The notes under the pieces were generated by a model. That model ran no database searches and was not told the DNA's origin. It saw only the letters and a program-made list of their open reading frames with translations. From Bacteroidota bacterium (lineage in GTDB: Bacteria; Bacteroidota; Bacteroidia; Chitinophagales; Chitinophagaceae), in contig JAEWJK010000003.1 of assembly GCA_023386555.1 (NCBI GenBank), forward strand, positions 248,001 through 312,000: a DNA stretch of 64,000 nucleotides. Reading direction: 5' to 3'. Each line of letters starts with the position of its first letter. Position 1 is the first letter of the stretch. Below, piece after piece: positions 18,097 through 26,965 of the stretch. Both the position numbers and the translations under genes were made by a program.

Positions 18097-18125
18097 GTAC
18101 AAGTGAGTGACACAAGGAACGATGA
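18097..18125 (+). repeat. dispersed intergenic repeat R1, copy 2
   Basis: GTAC, then the core AAGTGAGTGACACAA, then GGAACGATGA. It lies in the convergent spacer between response regulator B and scoB. The right flank GGAACGATGA is shared with the copy at 39743. Confidence 0.7.
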
Positions 18126-18143
18126 TTGAAAAACAACAGCTGG

Positions 18144-18800
18144 CTAAATATTCATCTCCGGCACTTCCCCATTAACGATCAGTTTACCTAAAGTCTTCTC
18201 TTTTATTTCTTCAACGGTAACACCTGGAGCTCTTTCTTTTAACACAAAGCCTTCATCCGTTACATCCATTACTGCAAGTTCAGTAACGATTTTCTTAACA
18301 CACTTTACACCGGTTAAAGGTAAACTACATTTAGGAAGTAATTTGCTTTCGCCTTTAGGGTTTGTGTGTTGCATAGCCACAATAATATTTCGTGCACTGG
18401 CTACAAGATCCATTGCACCACCCATTCCTTTCACCATTTTACCGGGAATTTTCCAGTTAGCAATATCACCTTGCTCACTCACTTCCATTGCACCAAGAAC
18501 AGTAAGATCAATCTTACCTGCCCTGATCATTCCAAAGCTTTCAGCACTATCGAAAAATGCACCACCAGGAATTACTGTAACAGTTTCTTTTCCGGCATTT
18601 ATCAAATCAGCATCAATATCTTCTTCTGAAGGATATGCACCCATACCAAGAATCCCATTTTCACTTTGAAGGATCACAGTCATGCCTTCAGGAATATAAT
18701 TCGCTACTAATGTTGGAATTCCGATACCAAGATTTACATACATACCATCTTTCAATTCCTTCGCAATTCTTTTGGCGATGCCATATTTATCTAAAGCCAT
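18144..18800 (-). CDS. scoB: 3-oxoacid CoA-transferase subunit B
   Basis: A 218-residue beta subunit of a SCOT-type succinyl-CoA:3-ketoacid CoA-transferase, which activates acetoacetate using succinyl-CoA. The catalytic Glu47 lies in the family motif SENGILGMG, and the N-terminus has the glycine-rich GIGIPTLV loop. Subunit A is encoded upstream at 19548, but an unrelated gene lies between them with spacers of only 2 and 4 bp, so all three are very probably one transcript. Length is normal. The exact acyl substrate is inferred from the family; butyrate/acetoacetate enzymes look similar. Confidence 0.92.
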   Translation of the reverse strand: MALDKYGIAKRIAKELKDGMYVNLGIGIPTLVANYIPEGMTVILQSENGILGMGAYPSEEDIDADLINAGKETVTVIPGGAFFDSAESFGMIRAGKIDLTVLGAMEVSEQGDIANWKIPGKMVKGMGGAMDLVASARNIIVAMQHTNPKGESKLLPKCSLPLTGVKCVKKIVTELAVMDVTDEGFVLKERAPGVTVEEIKEKTLGKLIVNGEVPEMNI

Positions 18801-18802
18801 AA

Positions 18803-19543
18803 TTAAACATTTAAATATTCTTTTATACCTGGTTTATCAGCTAACGAAATGAACTTTCTATGCAGCCCATTGGCCATAGCTACATTAATTGATTTTATGT
18901 GATCTAAATTTTTTGCAAGTTGTTTCTTTATTTTATCAAAACCTTCCTGGTTGCTTCCACTTTCTATAAAAGCATTTTCATCTGCGTTTTCTAAGTCACT
19001 TTCATAATCTTCTGAATCATCCAGCAGCAATAATGTTGATATTAACGCAAACCAGGTTTGTACTAACTCCAATTTTTTTGCATCGCTACACTTCAATACA
19101 GAAATGCTGAACAAAAAAAGATCTCCCCTGTGTAATGACTTAAAGGGAGTAGTTAATGTTGATATTTCATTTTCTGCTCCGTTTAAATAATCAATCACTG
19201 CATTTAGAAAATGTTCATCAGTATTTTGATCTACTAGTCTGATACACTCTTTTACTGCTGATTTCTTGCTTATGATGCCAAATTCTTCTTCAGCAGAATA
19301 ATGGCCGATCTTTTCAAGGGTGGTAATAAATTTTTCTGATAATAATTCAGCTAATGAAAGACCTTGCTTATAATACAGGTCAACTATCAATGGCAGAAAA
19401 ATATATCCGGGTTGTGCTCGTAAATACAATTGTTTATCCTTCCAATACAAATTCTCTTTTGGAGGTTCTCTATCTACAAAGAATTTTGCAATAGTATCCT
19501 CAATACCAAACTCGTTAACTATTGCATTTGCAGTTAAAAACAT
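18803..19543 (-). CDS. unknown protein inserted between the CoA-transferase subunits
   Basis: A 246-residue, apparently cytoplasmic protein with no signal peptide, membrane segment or motif I recognise. It looks mostly alpha-helical. A strongly acidic stretch (DDSEDYESDLENADE) lies at about residues 174-188. It is packed between scoA (4-bp spacer) and scoB (2-bp spacer) and must be translated from the same message. Subunit A and B genes are normally adjacent or fused, so this is an insertion into a conserved pair. Possible roles include assembly or regulation of the enzyme, but nothing in the sequence proves it. Confidence 0.75.
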   Translation of the reverse strand: MFLTANAIVNEFGIEDTIAKFFVDREPPKENLYWKDKQLYLRAQPGYIFLPLIVDLYYKQGLSLAELLSEKFITTLEKIGHYSAEEEFGIISKKSAVKECIRLVDQNTDEHFLNAVIDYLNGAENEISTLTTPFKSLHRGDLFLFSISVLKCSDAKKLELVQTWFALISTLLLLDDSEDYESDLENADENAFIESGSNQEGFDKIKKQLAKNLDHIKSINVAMANGLHRKFISLADKPGIKEYLNV

Positions 19544-19547
19544 AAAA

Positions 19548-20246
19548 TCAGTTTTGCAAACGAACAGTTTTACGCTCTATTCTTTTCTGGTAATTTTTTC
19601 CCTGGAATACTCTGTGAACATATACTCCTGCAACATGTATTTCATCAGGATCTAATTCACCTGGCTCTACAATATGTTCTACTTCAACGATTGTGATGTT
19701 GCCGGCTTTTGCCATTGATGTAGAGAAGTTTCTTGTAGCTTTTCTAAAAACCAGATTACCCATTCTATCTGCTTTCCATGCTTTCACGATTGCAAAATCT
19801 GCATGTAAAGCAAACTCCATCAAATGCATTTTACCATTAAATTCTTTTGATTCTTTTCCTTCAGCTATCTCTGTTCCATATCCTGCAGGAGTATAGAAAG
19901 CAGGAATACCCATTCCTGCCATCTGAATTCTTGTTGCAAGTGTACCTTGAGGAATAAGATCAACCTCTAACTCACCGGAAAGTAGTTGTCTTTCAAATTC
20001 TGCATTTTCACCAACATAACTACTCATCATTTTTTTTATCTGGCGAGTATGTAATAACAAGCCAAGTCCAAAATCATCAACACCGGCATTGTTAGAAATA
20101 CAGGTAAGGTTCTTCACCCCTTTTTTTACCAATGCATCAATACAATTTTCAGGAATACCACATAAGCCAAAACCTCCTAACATTATAGTTGAACCGTCTT
20201 GAATATCTTTTATTGCCTCATCAGCACCTGCAACTATTTTATTCAT
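19548..20246 (-). CDS. scoA: 3-oxoacid CoA-transferase subunit A
   Basis: A 232-residue alpha subunit of a SCOT-type CoA-transferase. Visible family features are the CoA-binding glycine loop MLGGFGLCGIPENC near residue 22, TCISNNAGVDDFG, and the segment FYTPAGYGTEIAEGKE. It acts with subunit B (18144-18800) to move CoA from succinyl-CoA to a 3-oxoacid in the cytoplasm. It is the first gene of the three-gene unit. A degenerate 7-bp tandem repeat lies in front of it at 20292-20328. Confidence 0.92.
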   Translation of the reverse strand: MNKIVAGADEAIKDIQDGSTIMLGGFGLCGIPENCIDALVKKGVKNLTCISNNAGVDDFGLGLLLHTRQIKKMMSSYVGENAEFERQLLSGELEVDLIPQGTLATRIQMAGMGIPAFYTPAGYGTEIAEGKESKEFNGKMHLMEFALHADFAIVKAWKADRMGNLVFRKATRNFSTSMAKAGNITIVEVEHIVEPGELDPDEIHVAGVYVHRVFQGKNYQKRIERKTVRLQN

Positions 20247-20291
20247 AAAAAAACTTTACAACAAATGTAAGGGTAAGATTTTTATTAAGTC

Positions 20292-20328
20292 GGCTATAGG
20301 TTATAAGCTATCGTTGCTATAGGCTGTA
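20292..20328. repeat. degenerate 7-bp tandem repeat (GCTATAG) before scoA
   Basis: Units GCTATAG, GTTATAA, GCTATCG, a 2-base slip, then GCTATAG and GCTGTAA. It lies about 46 bp upstream of the scoA start on the minus strand, between scoA and the end of the DUF4296 gene. The word differs from those in the other leader repeats. Confidence 0.55.
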
Positions 20329-20364
20329 ATCAGGAAACGAGTATCGAACATTTGTATCTGAATA

Positions 20365-20727
20365 TTATCTTAGCTTTTCCGGATTGAGCACTTTCTTTTT
20401 TTCCTTGTCAGCAATTGATTTAATGCCTACCATCAAGCCTTTGTATAAGTGGGGATGCTGCTGGTAATATGTATAGCTTTTGTAAAACTGATCTCTTGTT
20501 GTTTTATGGATAGCAAATACCTGGTCGTATAATTTAAAAGATTCTGTTTTTAAACTAATAGTCGAATCCTTCAATTTATTTTGAAAAGCAACTTCATCTG
20601 CCTGAAGCATATCCCATACAATATTCTGCATGGCTTTTGGCTGGATAATGTTGTTAGGAAGTGAATCCTTATTATTACAAGCCTCCAAAAAACACAAGAG
20701 AAGACTAAGAAGAATCACTTGCCTCAT
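20365..20727 (-). CDS. DUF4296-family lipoprotein
   Basis: A 120-residue lipoprotein: signal peptide with lipobox LEAC (Cys at about residue 17), then a helical domain with words typical of DUF4296 (IVWDMLQADE, and YTYYQQHPHLYKGLM). Its start overlaps the porD stop by four bases, so the two are co-translated. Association with porD is conserved in Bacteroidota, and a periplasmic or outer-membrane accessory role in secretion is possible, but no function is established from the sequence. Confidence 0.85.
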   Translation of the reverse strand: MRQVILLSLLLCFLEACNNKDSLPNNIIQPKAMQNIVWDMLQADEVAFQNKLKDSTISLKTESFKLYDQVFAIHKTTRDQFYKSYTYYQQHPHLYKGLMVGIKSIADKEKKKVLNPEKLR

Positions 20728-21641
20728 TTCAACTCATCTTTGTATTTTGATGCATTCGTAATATCTATTTGCGAAAGAATTGTTGCTGCATCATTTTTTT
20801 CCTGAGGTGGAGCTTTCTTAAATATCCTGATCAATTCTAAAGATTTACCCTGCATAAAAAACTGGAGTATCATTGAGTTCTGATTCTGATCATTAAAACT
20901 CTTTAGTTGTTTCAATGCTGCAAGAATTGATCTACGTCCGTTTGCTTCATCATCATACATATTATCCAGCCCTTGACGGTAATATGTGTACATCACATCG
21001 TGAACAATATTGTATCGGGAATTCATTAAGTTTTCTGCTAACCAATATCGGTTACGCAAACCATCAAAAGCTTTCCAACCACTGATGTTCCTATTATCAG
21101 GAGCATTATTTACAATATTCAATGCTTTTTGAAAATACACATCACCACCTTTTGGAGTAAAAGAATTATAATCAAGACCCAGGATAATATTAACGTAATA
21201 ACCAAACACTGCAGTAATATTGGCAGCTAAAGGATCAGTGCCTTGAACCCTGTTCTCATTAAATTCTATGGGTTGAAATTCAACATACCTGAAAGTAACA
21301 TCGGCATCCTGGAAATTAATTAATGCTGTTTGATAGGAGGAATTGTAAACAGGCCTTGCAGCTTGTATTGTTAATGAAGCCTGGTAAACATTTGTTTCAA
21401 CAACCTTATCGATGTTTAATAGGAAATTACATTCAATCTTTTCATGCGTTTGAAAAGTTTCATTGGTCCATTTACGATTATTAAGAAGATTGGTTAGTTG
21501 TGTTTGTAAGGTTGTAAAAATCTTCTTATCAACAGTTGTGCTTACACGTTGTGCATTCACTGTAACTTTTGCCTGTAGTTCCTGTGCATTTAATGCAAAT
21601 GATGTTACTAAGGCAAATAAAAAAAATAATAATCTTTTCAT
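20724..21641 (-). CDS. porD: PorD-like T9SS protein (DUF4835)
   Basis: A 305-residue exported protein (signal peptide ending LNAQ) of the DUF4835 family, named PorD in Porphyromonas and required there for type IX secretion. Recognisable words are LQAKVTVNAQRVSTT at the mature N-terminus, FEIQ-like strands around residues 100-115, and the segment TDPLAANITAVFGYYVNIILGLDYN (read in two parts: TDPLAANITAVFGYYV and ILGLDYNSF). It overlaps coaBC (ATGA) upstream and the DUF4296 lipoprotein downstream. The bamD-rpoZ-coaBC-porD order is typical of Bacteroidota and supports the call. Confidence 0.88.
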   Translation of the reverse strand: MKRLLFFLFALVTSFALNAQELQAKVTVNAQRVSTTVDKKIFTTLQTQLTNLLNNRKWTNETFQTHEKIECNFLLNIDKVVETNVYQASLTIQAARPVYNSSYQTALINFQDADVTFRYVEFQPIEFNENRVQGTDPLAANITAVFGYYVNIILGLDYNSFTPKGGDVYFQKALNIVNNAPDNRNISGWKAFDGLRNRYWLAENLMNSRYNIVHDVMYTYYRQGLDNMYDDEANGRRSILAALKQLKSFNDQNQNSMILQFFMQGKSLELIRIFKKAPPQEKNDAATILSQIDITNASKYKDELK

Positions 21642-22834
21642 TTACTCAACTCTTTTATGATCAGATCAACAATATCAGCAGCAATTTCAATTTTAGATTT
21701 TATTGCAAATTCAGTTATCTCTCCATCTTTATTAAACACTGTGACCTTATTAGTATCATATCCAAATCCGGCTCCCTGATCGCTGAGTGAATTTAAGACA
21801 ATCATATCAGCATTTTTGGCTTTTAACTTCTCTATCGCAAATTCATATTCATTATTTGTTTCCAGAGCAAAACCAATAACTAATTGATCATCTCTTTTTG
21901 ATGAGCCTATTGCTTTTAATATATCTTTCGTTTTGTGTAATGATAAAGTAAGAGTGTCCTCCTTTTTCTTGATCTTATCCACCGAAATTTCGGATGGCTT
22001 ATAATCTGCTACTGCAGCACTCATTACACTAATATCAGCTGAAGGAAAAGAATTGAACACAGCCTGGTGCATTTGTTCTGCAGTTTTTACATGCGTTATT
22101 TTGATGTGTTTAAACTTTGAATTTATTGTAGAAGGACCAAGAATTAACTCAACATCGGCTCCCCTTAAATAGAGATTTTCGGCAATAGCGATTCCCATTT
22201 TTCCGGATGAATGATTTCCGATAAATCTCACAGGATCTAAAGGTTCAAATGTTGGCCCTGCAGTTACAATTGCTTTTTTTCCTTCCAAATCTTTAGTACG
22301 GAAAAATTCTTCCTCCAAATAAGTAATAATTGTTTCAGGTTCTGACATCCTGCCTTCTCCTATCAATCCACTGGCAAGCTCACCATATTCAGCAGGAATA
22401 ATTTTGTTTCCGTAAGATTCAAGTGTTTTAATATTTCTTTTTGTTGATGGATGATGCCACATGTCTTCATCCATTGCTGGTGAAATTACAACAGGACAAG
22501 TAGCAGAGAGGTAAACAGCTTGCAATAGGTTATCACAAATACCTTTTGCCATTTTTGCCAAGCTATTTGCACTACAAGGGGCCACAAGCATTACATCAGC
22601 CCATCGGCCGAGCATTACATGATTACTCCATGTATCTTCATCTGCAATATTGTATAAAACAGGATTTTTAGAAAGCGTAGAAAGTGTGAGTGGGGAAACA
22701 AAATCTTTTGCAGAAGGAGTAATAATCACCTTTACTTCTGCTCCCGCTTTTACAAATAACCTTACCAACAGTATGGCTTTATAAGCAGCAATACTTGCAG
22801 TAATTCCAAGTAATATCTTCTTTCCTTTAAGCAT
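21638..22834 (-). CDS. coaBC: bifunctional phosphopantothenoylcysteine decarboxylase / phosphopantothenate-cysteine ligase
   Basis: A 398-residue enzyme for two steps of CoA synthesis: joining cysteine to 4'-phosphopantothenate, and decarboxylation. The N-terminal flavoprotein half (CoaC, about residues 1-180) has GITASIAAYK, the APCSANSLAKMAKG segment and the substrate-recognition loop PAMDEDMW. The C-terminal CoaB half has TAGPTFEPLDPVRFIGNHSS and the late ALETNN and KNADMIVLN words. The frame is open six codons further, but ATG at 22834 (MLKGKKILLGIT) is the natural start. A hairpin with a T-rich tail lies just upstream (22853-22873). Confidence 0.95.
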   Translation of the reverse strand: MLKGKKILLGITASIAAYKAILLVRLFVKAGAEVKVIITPSAKDFVSPLTLSTLSKNPVLYNIADEDTWSNHVMLGRWADVMLVAPCSANSLAKMAKGICDNLLQAVYLSATCPVVISPAMDEDMWHHPSTKRNIKTLESYGNKIIPAEYGELASGLIGEGRMSEPETIITYLEEEFFRTKDLEGKKAIVTAGPTFEPLDPVRFIGNHSSGKMGIAIAENLYLRGADVELILGPSTINSKFKHIKITHVKTAEQMHQAVFNSFPSADISVMSAAVADYKPSEISVDKIKKKEDTLTLSLHKTKDILKAIGSSKRDDQLVIGFALETNNEYEFAIEKLKAKNADMIVLNSLSDQGAGFGYDTNKVTVFNKDGEITEFAIKSKIEIAADIVDLIIKELSK

Positions 22835-22852
22835 CGGGTATAAAAATAACAA

Positions 22853-22873
22853 ACGACAGAATTACACTGTCGT
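22853..22873 (-). terminator. hairpin with T-rich tail between rpoZ and coaBC
   Basis: Seven-bp arms ACGACAG and CTGTCGT around a 7-base loop. Read on the minus strand, the hairpin is followed by a T-rich run ending just before the coaBC start. It may end or attenuate transcription inside the bamD-rpoZ-coaBC-porD cluster. Confidence 0.5.
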
Positions 22874-22901
22874 CTATTATCAAAATATCATTCAATAAAG
22901 A

Positions 22902-23243
22902 TTATCGGAAAAGATCTTCATCATTGTCCCGGTAGTAGATTTTATTATCTGCAAATTCCTGAGTAGCCAGGATAGCCGGATTTGGCATTCTTTCATAAGC
23001 CCTGGATATTTCTATCTGTTCTTTATTCTCATGAATCTCTTCAAGGCTATCAGTATGACTAGCAAACTCCTCTAACTTATTATGCAGCTCTTCACGAAGT
23101 GCTATATTTATCTGGTTTGCTCTTTTAGCAACGATAGCAATTGATTTATACAAATTTCCTGTTGGCTCTTTAATAGCAACAAGGCTTTTTGTTTCAACAA
23201 CATTACTTGTACTAGAGCTGATTTGCCTTCTTAGCTTGCTCAT
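22902..23243 (-). CDS. rpoZ: RNA polymerase omega (Rpb6-like) subunit
   Basis: A 113-residue Bacteroidota-type omega subunit. The conserved core is the word TGNLYKSIAIVAKRANQI, followed by an acidic helical tail ending DNDEDLFR. It promotes assembly and stability of RNA polymerase. The start overlaps the end of bamD by 32 bp, so translation is tightly linked. The pairing with bamD, coaBC and porD is the usual Bacteroidota arrangement and ties transcription, CoA and envelope genes together. Confidence 0.88.
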   Translation of the reverse strand: MSKLRRQISSSTSNVVETKSLVAIKEPTGNLYKSIAIVAKRANQINIALREELHNKLEEFASHTDSLEEIHENKEQIEISRAYERMPNPAILATQEFADNKIYYRDNDEDLFR

Positions 23244-24039
23244 CTTGTATATTTTTTATATTATTCGAAGATAGTGTTCTATAAGTATTAACCTCAGTTA
23301 CATATTTGCTTTCCGGAAAACGATCATTGAAATCTTCAACTTCTGATATCACTTTCTCATACCGCTCCTGCTGCTTTTCTACGATACTCATTTCAGCAAA
23401 CTTATAATAGGCCTTTATCACATTTAACTTATATTCATCGGCTCGATCAGAATCAGGATAGTTCTCAATCAAGGTTGTGTAAGCTACTGCTGCAGCACGA
23501 AAATATCCCAGGTTATAATAAAGTGCTGCACTTTTGAATTCTTTAGTTTCTAATTTTTGTCGGCCTTCATCAATAATCTTGGTAGCTTCCTTTACTCTTG
23601 TGGAATTAGGGTACTGGTTTATAAACACCTGCATCAATGATATGGCCTTCTGAGTATTTGTCTGTTCTAATTCAATCTTTGGTGATTGCTTATAAAATGA
23701 ATAAGCTCTCATATATTCTGCTTCTTCCGACTTTGGACTCGTTGGGAAAGTCTCTCTAAAGGATTTAAAAAGATTTTCTGCATTTGCATAATCTTTCTGG
23801 TAGTACGCAGTATAAGCATATTTATAATACATATCCTCAAACCTGTTGGTACCTTTTATGTAAGGAAAAAGATCTTCAAAAAGCTGTTGAGCGTTCGAGT
23901 ATTTTCCCTTTGCATAGTATTGCTCAGCCATTTTGTATTTATACTCATTATCCTTGTTCTTGAGCACCTTTCCAAACTGAGTTGAACAGGAAATTAATAC
24001 AGTTGAAACTACCAATAAGAGCGAAAGGGTTCTCATCAT
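23212..24039 (-). CDS. bamD: BamD-like outer-membrane assembly lipoprotein
   Basis: A 275-residue lipoprotein (lipobox LISC, Cys at about residue 18) built from tetratricopeptide-like helices, with words such as AEQYYAKGKYSNAQQLFEDL, YQKDYANAENLFKSF and FINQYPNSTRVKEA. BamD is the essential lipoprotein partner of BamA in folding outer-membrane beta-barrels. It is the first gene of the bamD-rpoZ-coaBC-porD cluster and overlaps rpoZ. A clear terminator separates it from the OmpA-family gene upstream. Confidence 0.92.
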   Translation of the reverse strand: MMRTLSLLLVVSTVLISCSTQFGKVLKNKDNEYKYKMAEQYYAKGKYSNAQQLFEDLFPYIKGTNRFEDMYYKYAYTAYYQKDYANAENLFKSFRETFPTSPKSEEAEYMRAYSFYKQSPKIELEQTNTQKAISLMQVFINQYPNSTRVKEATKIIDEGRQKLETKEFKSAALYYNLGYFRAAAVAYTTLIENYPDSDRADEYKLNVIKAYYKFAEMSIVEKQQERYEKVISEVEDFNDRFPESKYVTEVNTYRTLSSNNIKNIQDEQAKKANQL

Positions 24040-24127
24040 AAAGTTGGCGAAGTTAAGGATTCGCTGCCAAAATATGAACTAAGGTTAAATCATTCGCTTC
24101 CAATGTAGTTAAGGAAAGTATAAAAGA

Positions 24128-24150
24128 AAAGCCTCCACGAGGGAGGCTTT
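24128..24150 (-). terminator. rho-independent terminator of OmpA-family gene
   Basis: Nine-bp perfect arms AAAGCCTCC and GGAGGCTTT around a 5-base loop, followed on the minus strand by TTCTTTTA. It lies 22 bp beyond the stop codon of the gene at 24172-25803. Confidence 0.85.
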
Positions 24151-24171
24151 CATATTATAATCGCTTAAGAT

Positions 24172-25803
24172 TTATTTCTTAAGATTTGGATGTGGTGCAG
24201 GTACTGTGTTAGGACCTTCTTCAGTTGTTGGTTGAAGATCTACAGTATTTGCATCACCACCTTCTGCACCATAGCTGAAGATGAATCTGTTCTCAGAGAT
24301 ACCTTGCTGCTCAACCATGTAACGGATAACAGCATTTACTCTATCCCAGCTTAACTGCTGTGCTCTCTTATCAGAAGCTCCATAACCTACCACTCTTACA
24401 CGGCAGTTTTCGTTTGCCCTGATCTGAGCTGCTGCAGTATTCAATACAGCTTTAGCGTCATTGCTAAGTGCAATTGCACCTGATCTGAATTGTACGCTTG
24501 GTAAAGATGAGATTGGACAGTCACCACGACGGCCACCACCTTCTTCAATCATTTTGCGAAGTTCACCGCAACATGCTGGTTCTGGACAGTTACCAACTCC
24601 GTCAGCGTTAACTGGGAAGCAGTTCTGAGCTGTAAGTAATTCTTTATCACGGCAATCAGGAACACCATCACCATCAGTATCACGGCTTACACCTTTTGAA
24701 TCTACAGGGCAACCTGCAGGAGTGTTTGGCTCAAGATCGAACTGATCAGTAACACCATCATTATCAGCATCTGGTAATACTGGCTTAGGTAACTGCATGT
24801 GTGTAGGTCTGTTTAACTCATTGTAGATAAAGTTGTTTGGATTAACCCACCATAATGGTTGGGTTCTGTTAGCTGAGTTACCCAGGTTAATACCTAAACG
24901 AAGTTGTGTAAAGCTTAAAAAGTCTTTTGATTGGCCAAAGTTGATACCATCCATATTATCGTCGAAGAAATAAGAGAATCTTTGCTCAAGACCAATGTTG
25001 AATCTGTCGCTGAGTTTTCTTGCAACACCAAGACCGGCTGTTATTCCATGAACTAATATAAAATTACCATCACCCAAGGTGCCAATTGTGTTGTTACCAT
25101 AGCCGTTAGGTGCGTTTGTTTCGTACTCTCCATCCCACAAATTTTTTAACTGGCTTCTGATATCACTTCTTGCCTGATTCTGATAATTGATTCCGGAATA
25201 ATTGTAACGTGCATTATTAGCATCTAAAGCATCAATATCAACATCATTTGCAGAAGCGGTATAACCAACAAATGCAGTCCAGTTGGTTTTAGGATTTCCT
25301 CTATACCAACTGATATTGTTTAAAGACCCAACAAGATCCAAGGATAACTGGTGTAAGCGATTACGGTAATTTGCAAAAACCCCCCCATCTCTCCTAGCTG
25401 CAGCGGTATAACCAGCCCAAGTGTTAGGAGAACCATTTACCATTGTTTCAGGATTTCTAGGCAAATAATCATACCCATAAGTAAACATACCATTATACTG
25501 ACCACGAATAGAAAATACATGGCCTAATGATTTTCTCAAAGAAATACCTCCTCCAAATCCAGGACGGGCTGCCATGTCACTTTTCCAGAATGCATATCCG
25601 GCTGATAAACCTAACTCCCACATATCTCTTGGTTTCGCGGGATAAGGATACTGATTATTCATGAACTCACTGTGCTGAGCCATGTATTTGCTTGCTATTT
25701 TAGCTGAGTCGCTCCAATTGTAGGTAGCGTCGTTGTTTTGTGCAAAGCTTGACTGTATTAGGCATAAGAAGCCTACTATCAATGCGTACTTTTTGCTTGC
25801 CAT
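24172..25803 (-). CDS. OmpA-family outer-membrane protein with TSP3-type calcium repeats
   Basis: A 543-residue protein: signal peptide (ending SFAQ), an N-terminal outer-membrane barrel (about residues 50-330), a linker with thrombospondin type 3-like Asp repeats (DADNDGVTDQFD, DTDGDGVPDC) at about 345-385, and a C-terminal OmpA-like peptidoglycan-binding domain (VVGYGASDKRAQQLSWDRV). A short Cys-rich stretch (CPEPACCGEL) lies between the last two. The protein likely anchors the outer membrane to peptidoglycan. It has a textbook promoter and its own terminator, so it is probably a strongly expressed single-gene unit. Confidence 0.9.
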   Translation of the reverse strand: MASKKYALIVGFLCLIQSSFAQNNDATYNWSDSAKIASKYMAQHSEFMNNQYPYPAKPRDMWELGLSAGYAFWKSDMAARPGFGGGISLRKSLGHVFSIRGQYNGMFTYGYDYLPRNPETMVNGSPNTWAGYTAAARRDGGVFANYRNRLHQLSLDLVGSLNNISWYRGNPKTNWTAFVGYTASANDVDIDALDANNARYNYSGINYQNQARSDIRSQLKNLWDGEYETNAPNGYGNNTIGTLGDGNFILVHGITAGLGVARKLSDRFNIGLEQRFSYFFDDNMDGINFGQSKDFLSFTQLRLGINLGNSANRTQPLWWVNPNNFIYNELNRPTHMQLPKPVLPDADNDGVTDQFDLEPNTPAGCPVDSKGVSRDTDGDGVPDCRDKELLTAQNCFPVNADGVGNCPEPACCGELRKMIEEGGGRRGDCPISSLPSVQFRSGAIALSNDAKAVLNTAAAQIRANENCRVRVVGYGASDKRAQQLSWDRVNAVIRYMVEQQGISENRFIFSYGAEGGDANTVDLQPTTEEGPNTVPAPHPNLKK

Positions 25804-25856
25804 AGGTGAAATTTATATTATTAAAATTGTATATCCTTAGTTACCACTTAATTATG

Positions 25857-25887
25857 CAAAAATAGTTGTTGAAACTTAAATACCAAA
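25857..25887 (-). promoter_or_regulatory. consensus Bacteroidota promoter (TTTG-N19-TATTTTTG)
   Basis: On the minus strand TTTG (25887-25884) is followed after exactly 19 bases by TATTTTTG (25864-25857). This matches the Bacteroidota sigma-ABfr consensus (TTTG, 19-base spacer, TAnnTTTG). It gives an untranslated leader of roughly 50 bases before the OmpA-family start at 25803. It is the best promoter I found in the window. Confidence 0.85.
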
Positions 25888-26002
25888 TTTTTTAAATTTA
25901 TTTCCTAATAATCTTAGAACGCTTAAAGACAATAACCTATTGTAATATGTTGCATAGCATTTTTAAATCTCTCCATACTATCTTGCAACTTTTCTTACTC
26001 TC

Positions 26003-26965
26003 ATGAATCTTGCAAAAAAGGTTATTACCAAAGAAATTGTCCTGTTTGAACAATATTTCAAAGAAGCTGTCAAAAGCCGTGCCTCATTGTTAGACAGCAT
26101 CATGCGATATATTGTAAAGCGAAAAGGAAAGCAAATGAGGCCCATGTTTGTGCTGCTAAGCGCTAAGCTGGGTGGGCAAATCAATGATAGTACATATAGA
26201 GCAGCTTCCCTTGTAGAACTTCTTCATACAGCCACCTTAGTACATGATGATGTAGTGGATGATTCTCTAGAAAGACGGGGATTTTTTTCCATAAATGCAT
26301 TATGGAAAAATAAAATCGCAGTGCTTGTTGGGGATTATCTTCTCTCGAAAGGATTATTATTATCACTTGATAATGGGGATTTCAAAGTATTGCAGATAAT
26401 GTCTGAAGCAGTCAAGTTAATGAGCGAAGGAGAGTTATTGCAAATGGAAAAAGCCAGGAACCTTAACCTGAAAGAAGATATTTATTATGAAATCATCAGA
26501 GGCAAAACAGCTTCCCTGCTAGCCTCTGCATGTTCTGCAGGAGCCTATACTACATTTTCAGATCCGATTGCAGTAGATAAACTAAAACTTTTTGGGGAAA
26601 AGGTTGGTATGGCTTTTCAATTAAAAGACGATCTTTTTGATTACGGATCTGACAGCATCGGAAAACCTACCGGTAACGACATCAAAGAAAAAAAACTCAC
26701 ACTTCCACTTATATATACTTTAAACAATTGTGATCCTTCACTCAGAAAAAAGATCATCTATATTATTAAGAATGAAAATACAAAGAAGGATAAAGTAAAA
26801 TTTGTAATTGACTCTGTTACTGAGTTTGGTGGAATTGCCTATGCAGAACAAAAAATGTTTGCCTTCAGAGACGAAGCTTTAGGTATCTTACACCAATTCC
26901 CTCATAGTGAAGTGAGAGATGCCCTTGAAGAAATGGTTCGATACACTACCGACAGAGCTTACTAA
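26003..26965 (+). CDS. trans-polyprenyl diphosphate synthase
   Basis: A 320-residue class I isoprenyl synthase that extends allylic diphosphates with isopentenyl diphosphate, probably to make the menaquinone side chain. The first Asp-rich motif DDVVDD is at residues 82-87 and the second, DDLFD, at about 209-213. KGKQMRP near residue 43 and GKTASLL near 167 are also typical. Its stop touches the recJ start, so the two are one transcript. Chain length cannot be set from sight; an octaprenyl/heptaprenyl (IspB-like) enzyme is most likely. Confidence 0.92.
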   Translation: MNLAKKVITKEIVLFEQYFKEAVKSRASLLDSIMRYIVKRKGKQMRPMFVLLSAKLGGQINDSTYRAASLVELLHTATLVHDDVVDDSLERRGFFSINALWKNKIAVLVGDYLLSKGLLLSLDNGDFKVLQIMSEAVKLMSEGELLQMEKARNLNLKEDIYYEIIRGKTASLLASACSAGAYTTFSDPIAVDKLKLFGEKVGMAFQLKDDLFDYGSDSIGKPTGNDIKEKKLTLPLIYTLNNCDPSLRKKIIYIIKNENTKKDKVKFVIDSVTEFGGIAYAEQKMFAFRDEALGILHQFPHSEVRDALEEMVRYTTDRAY

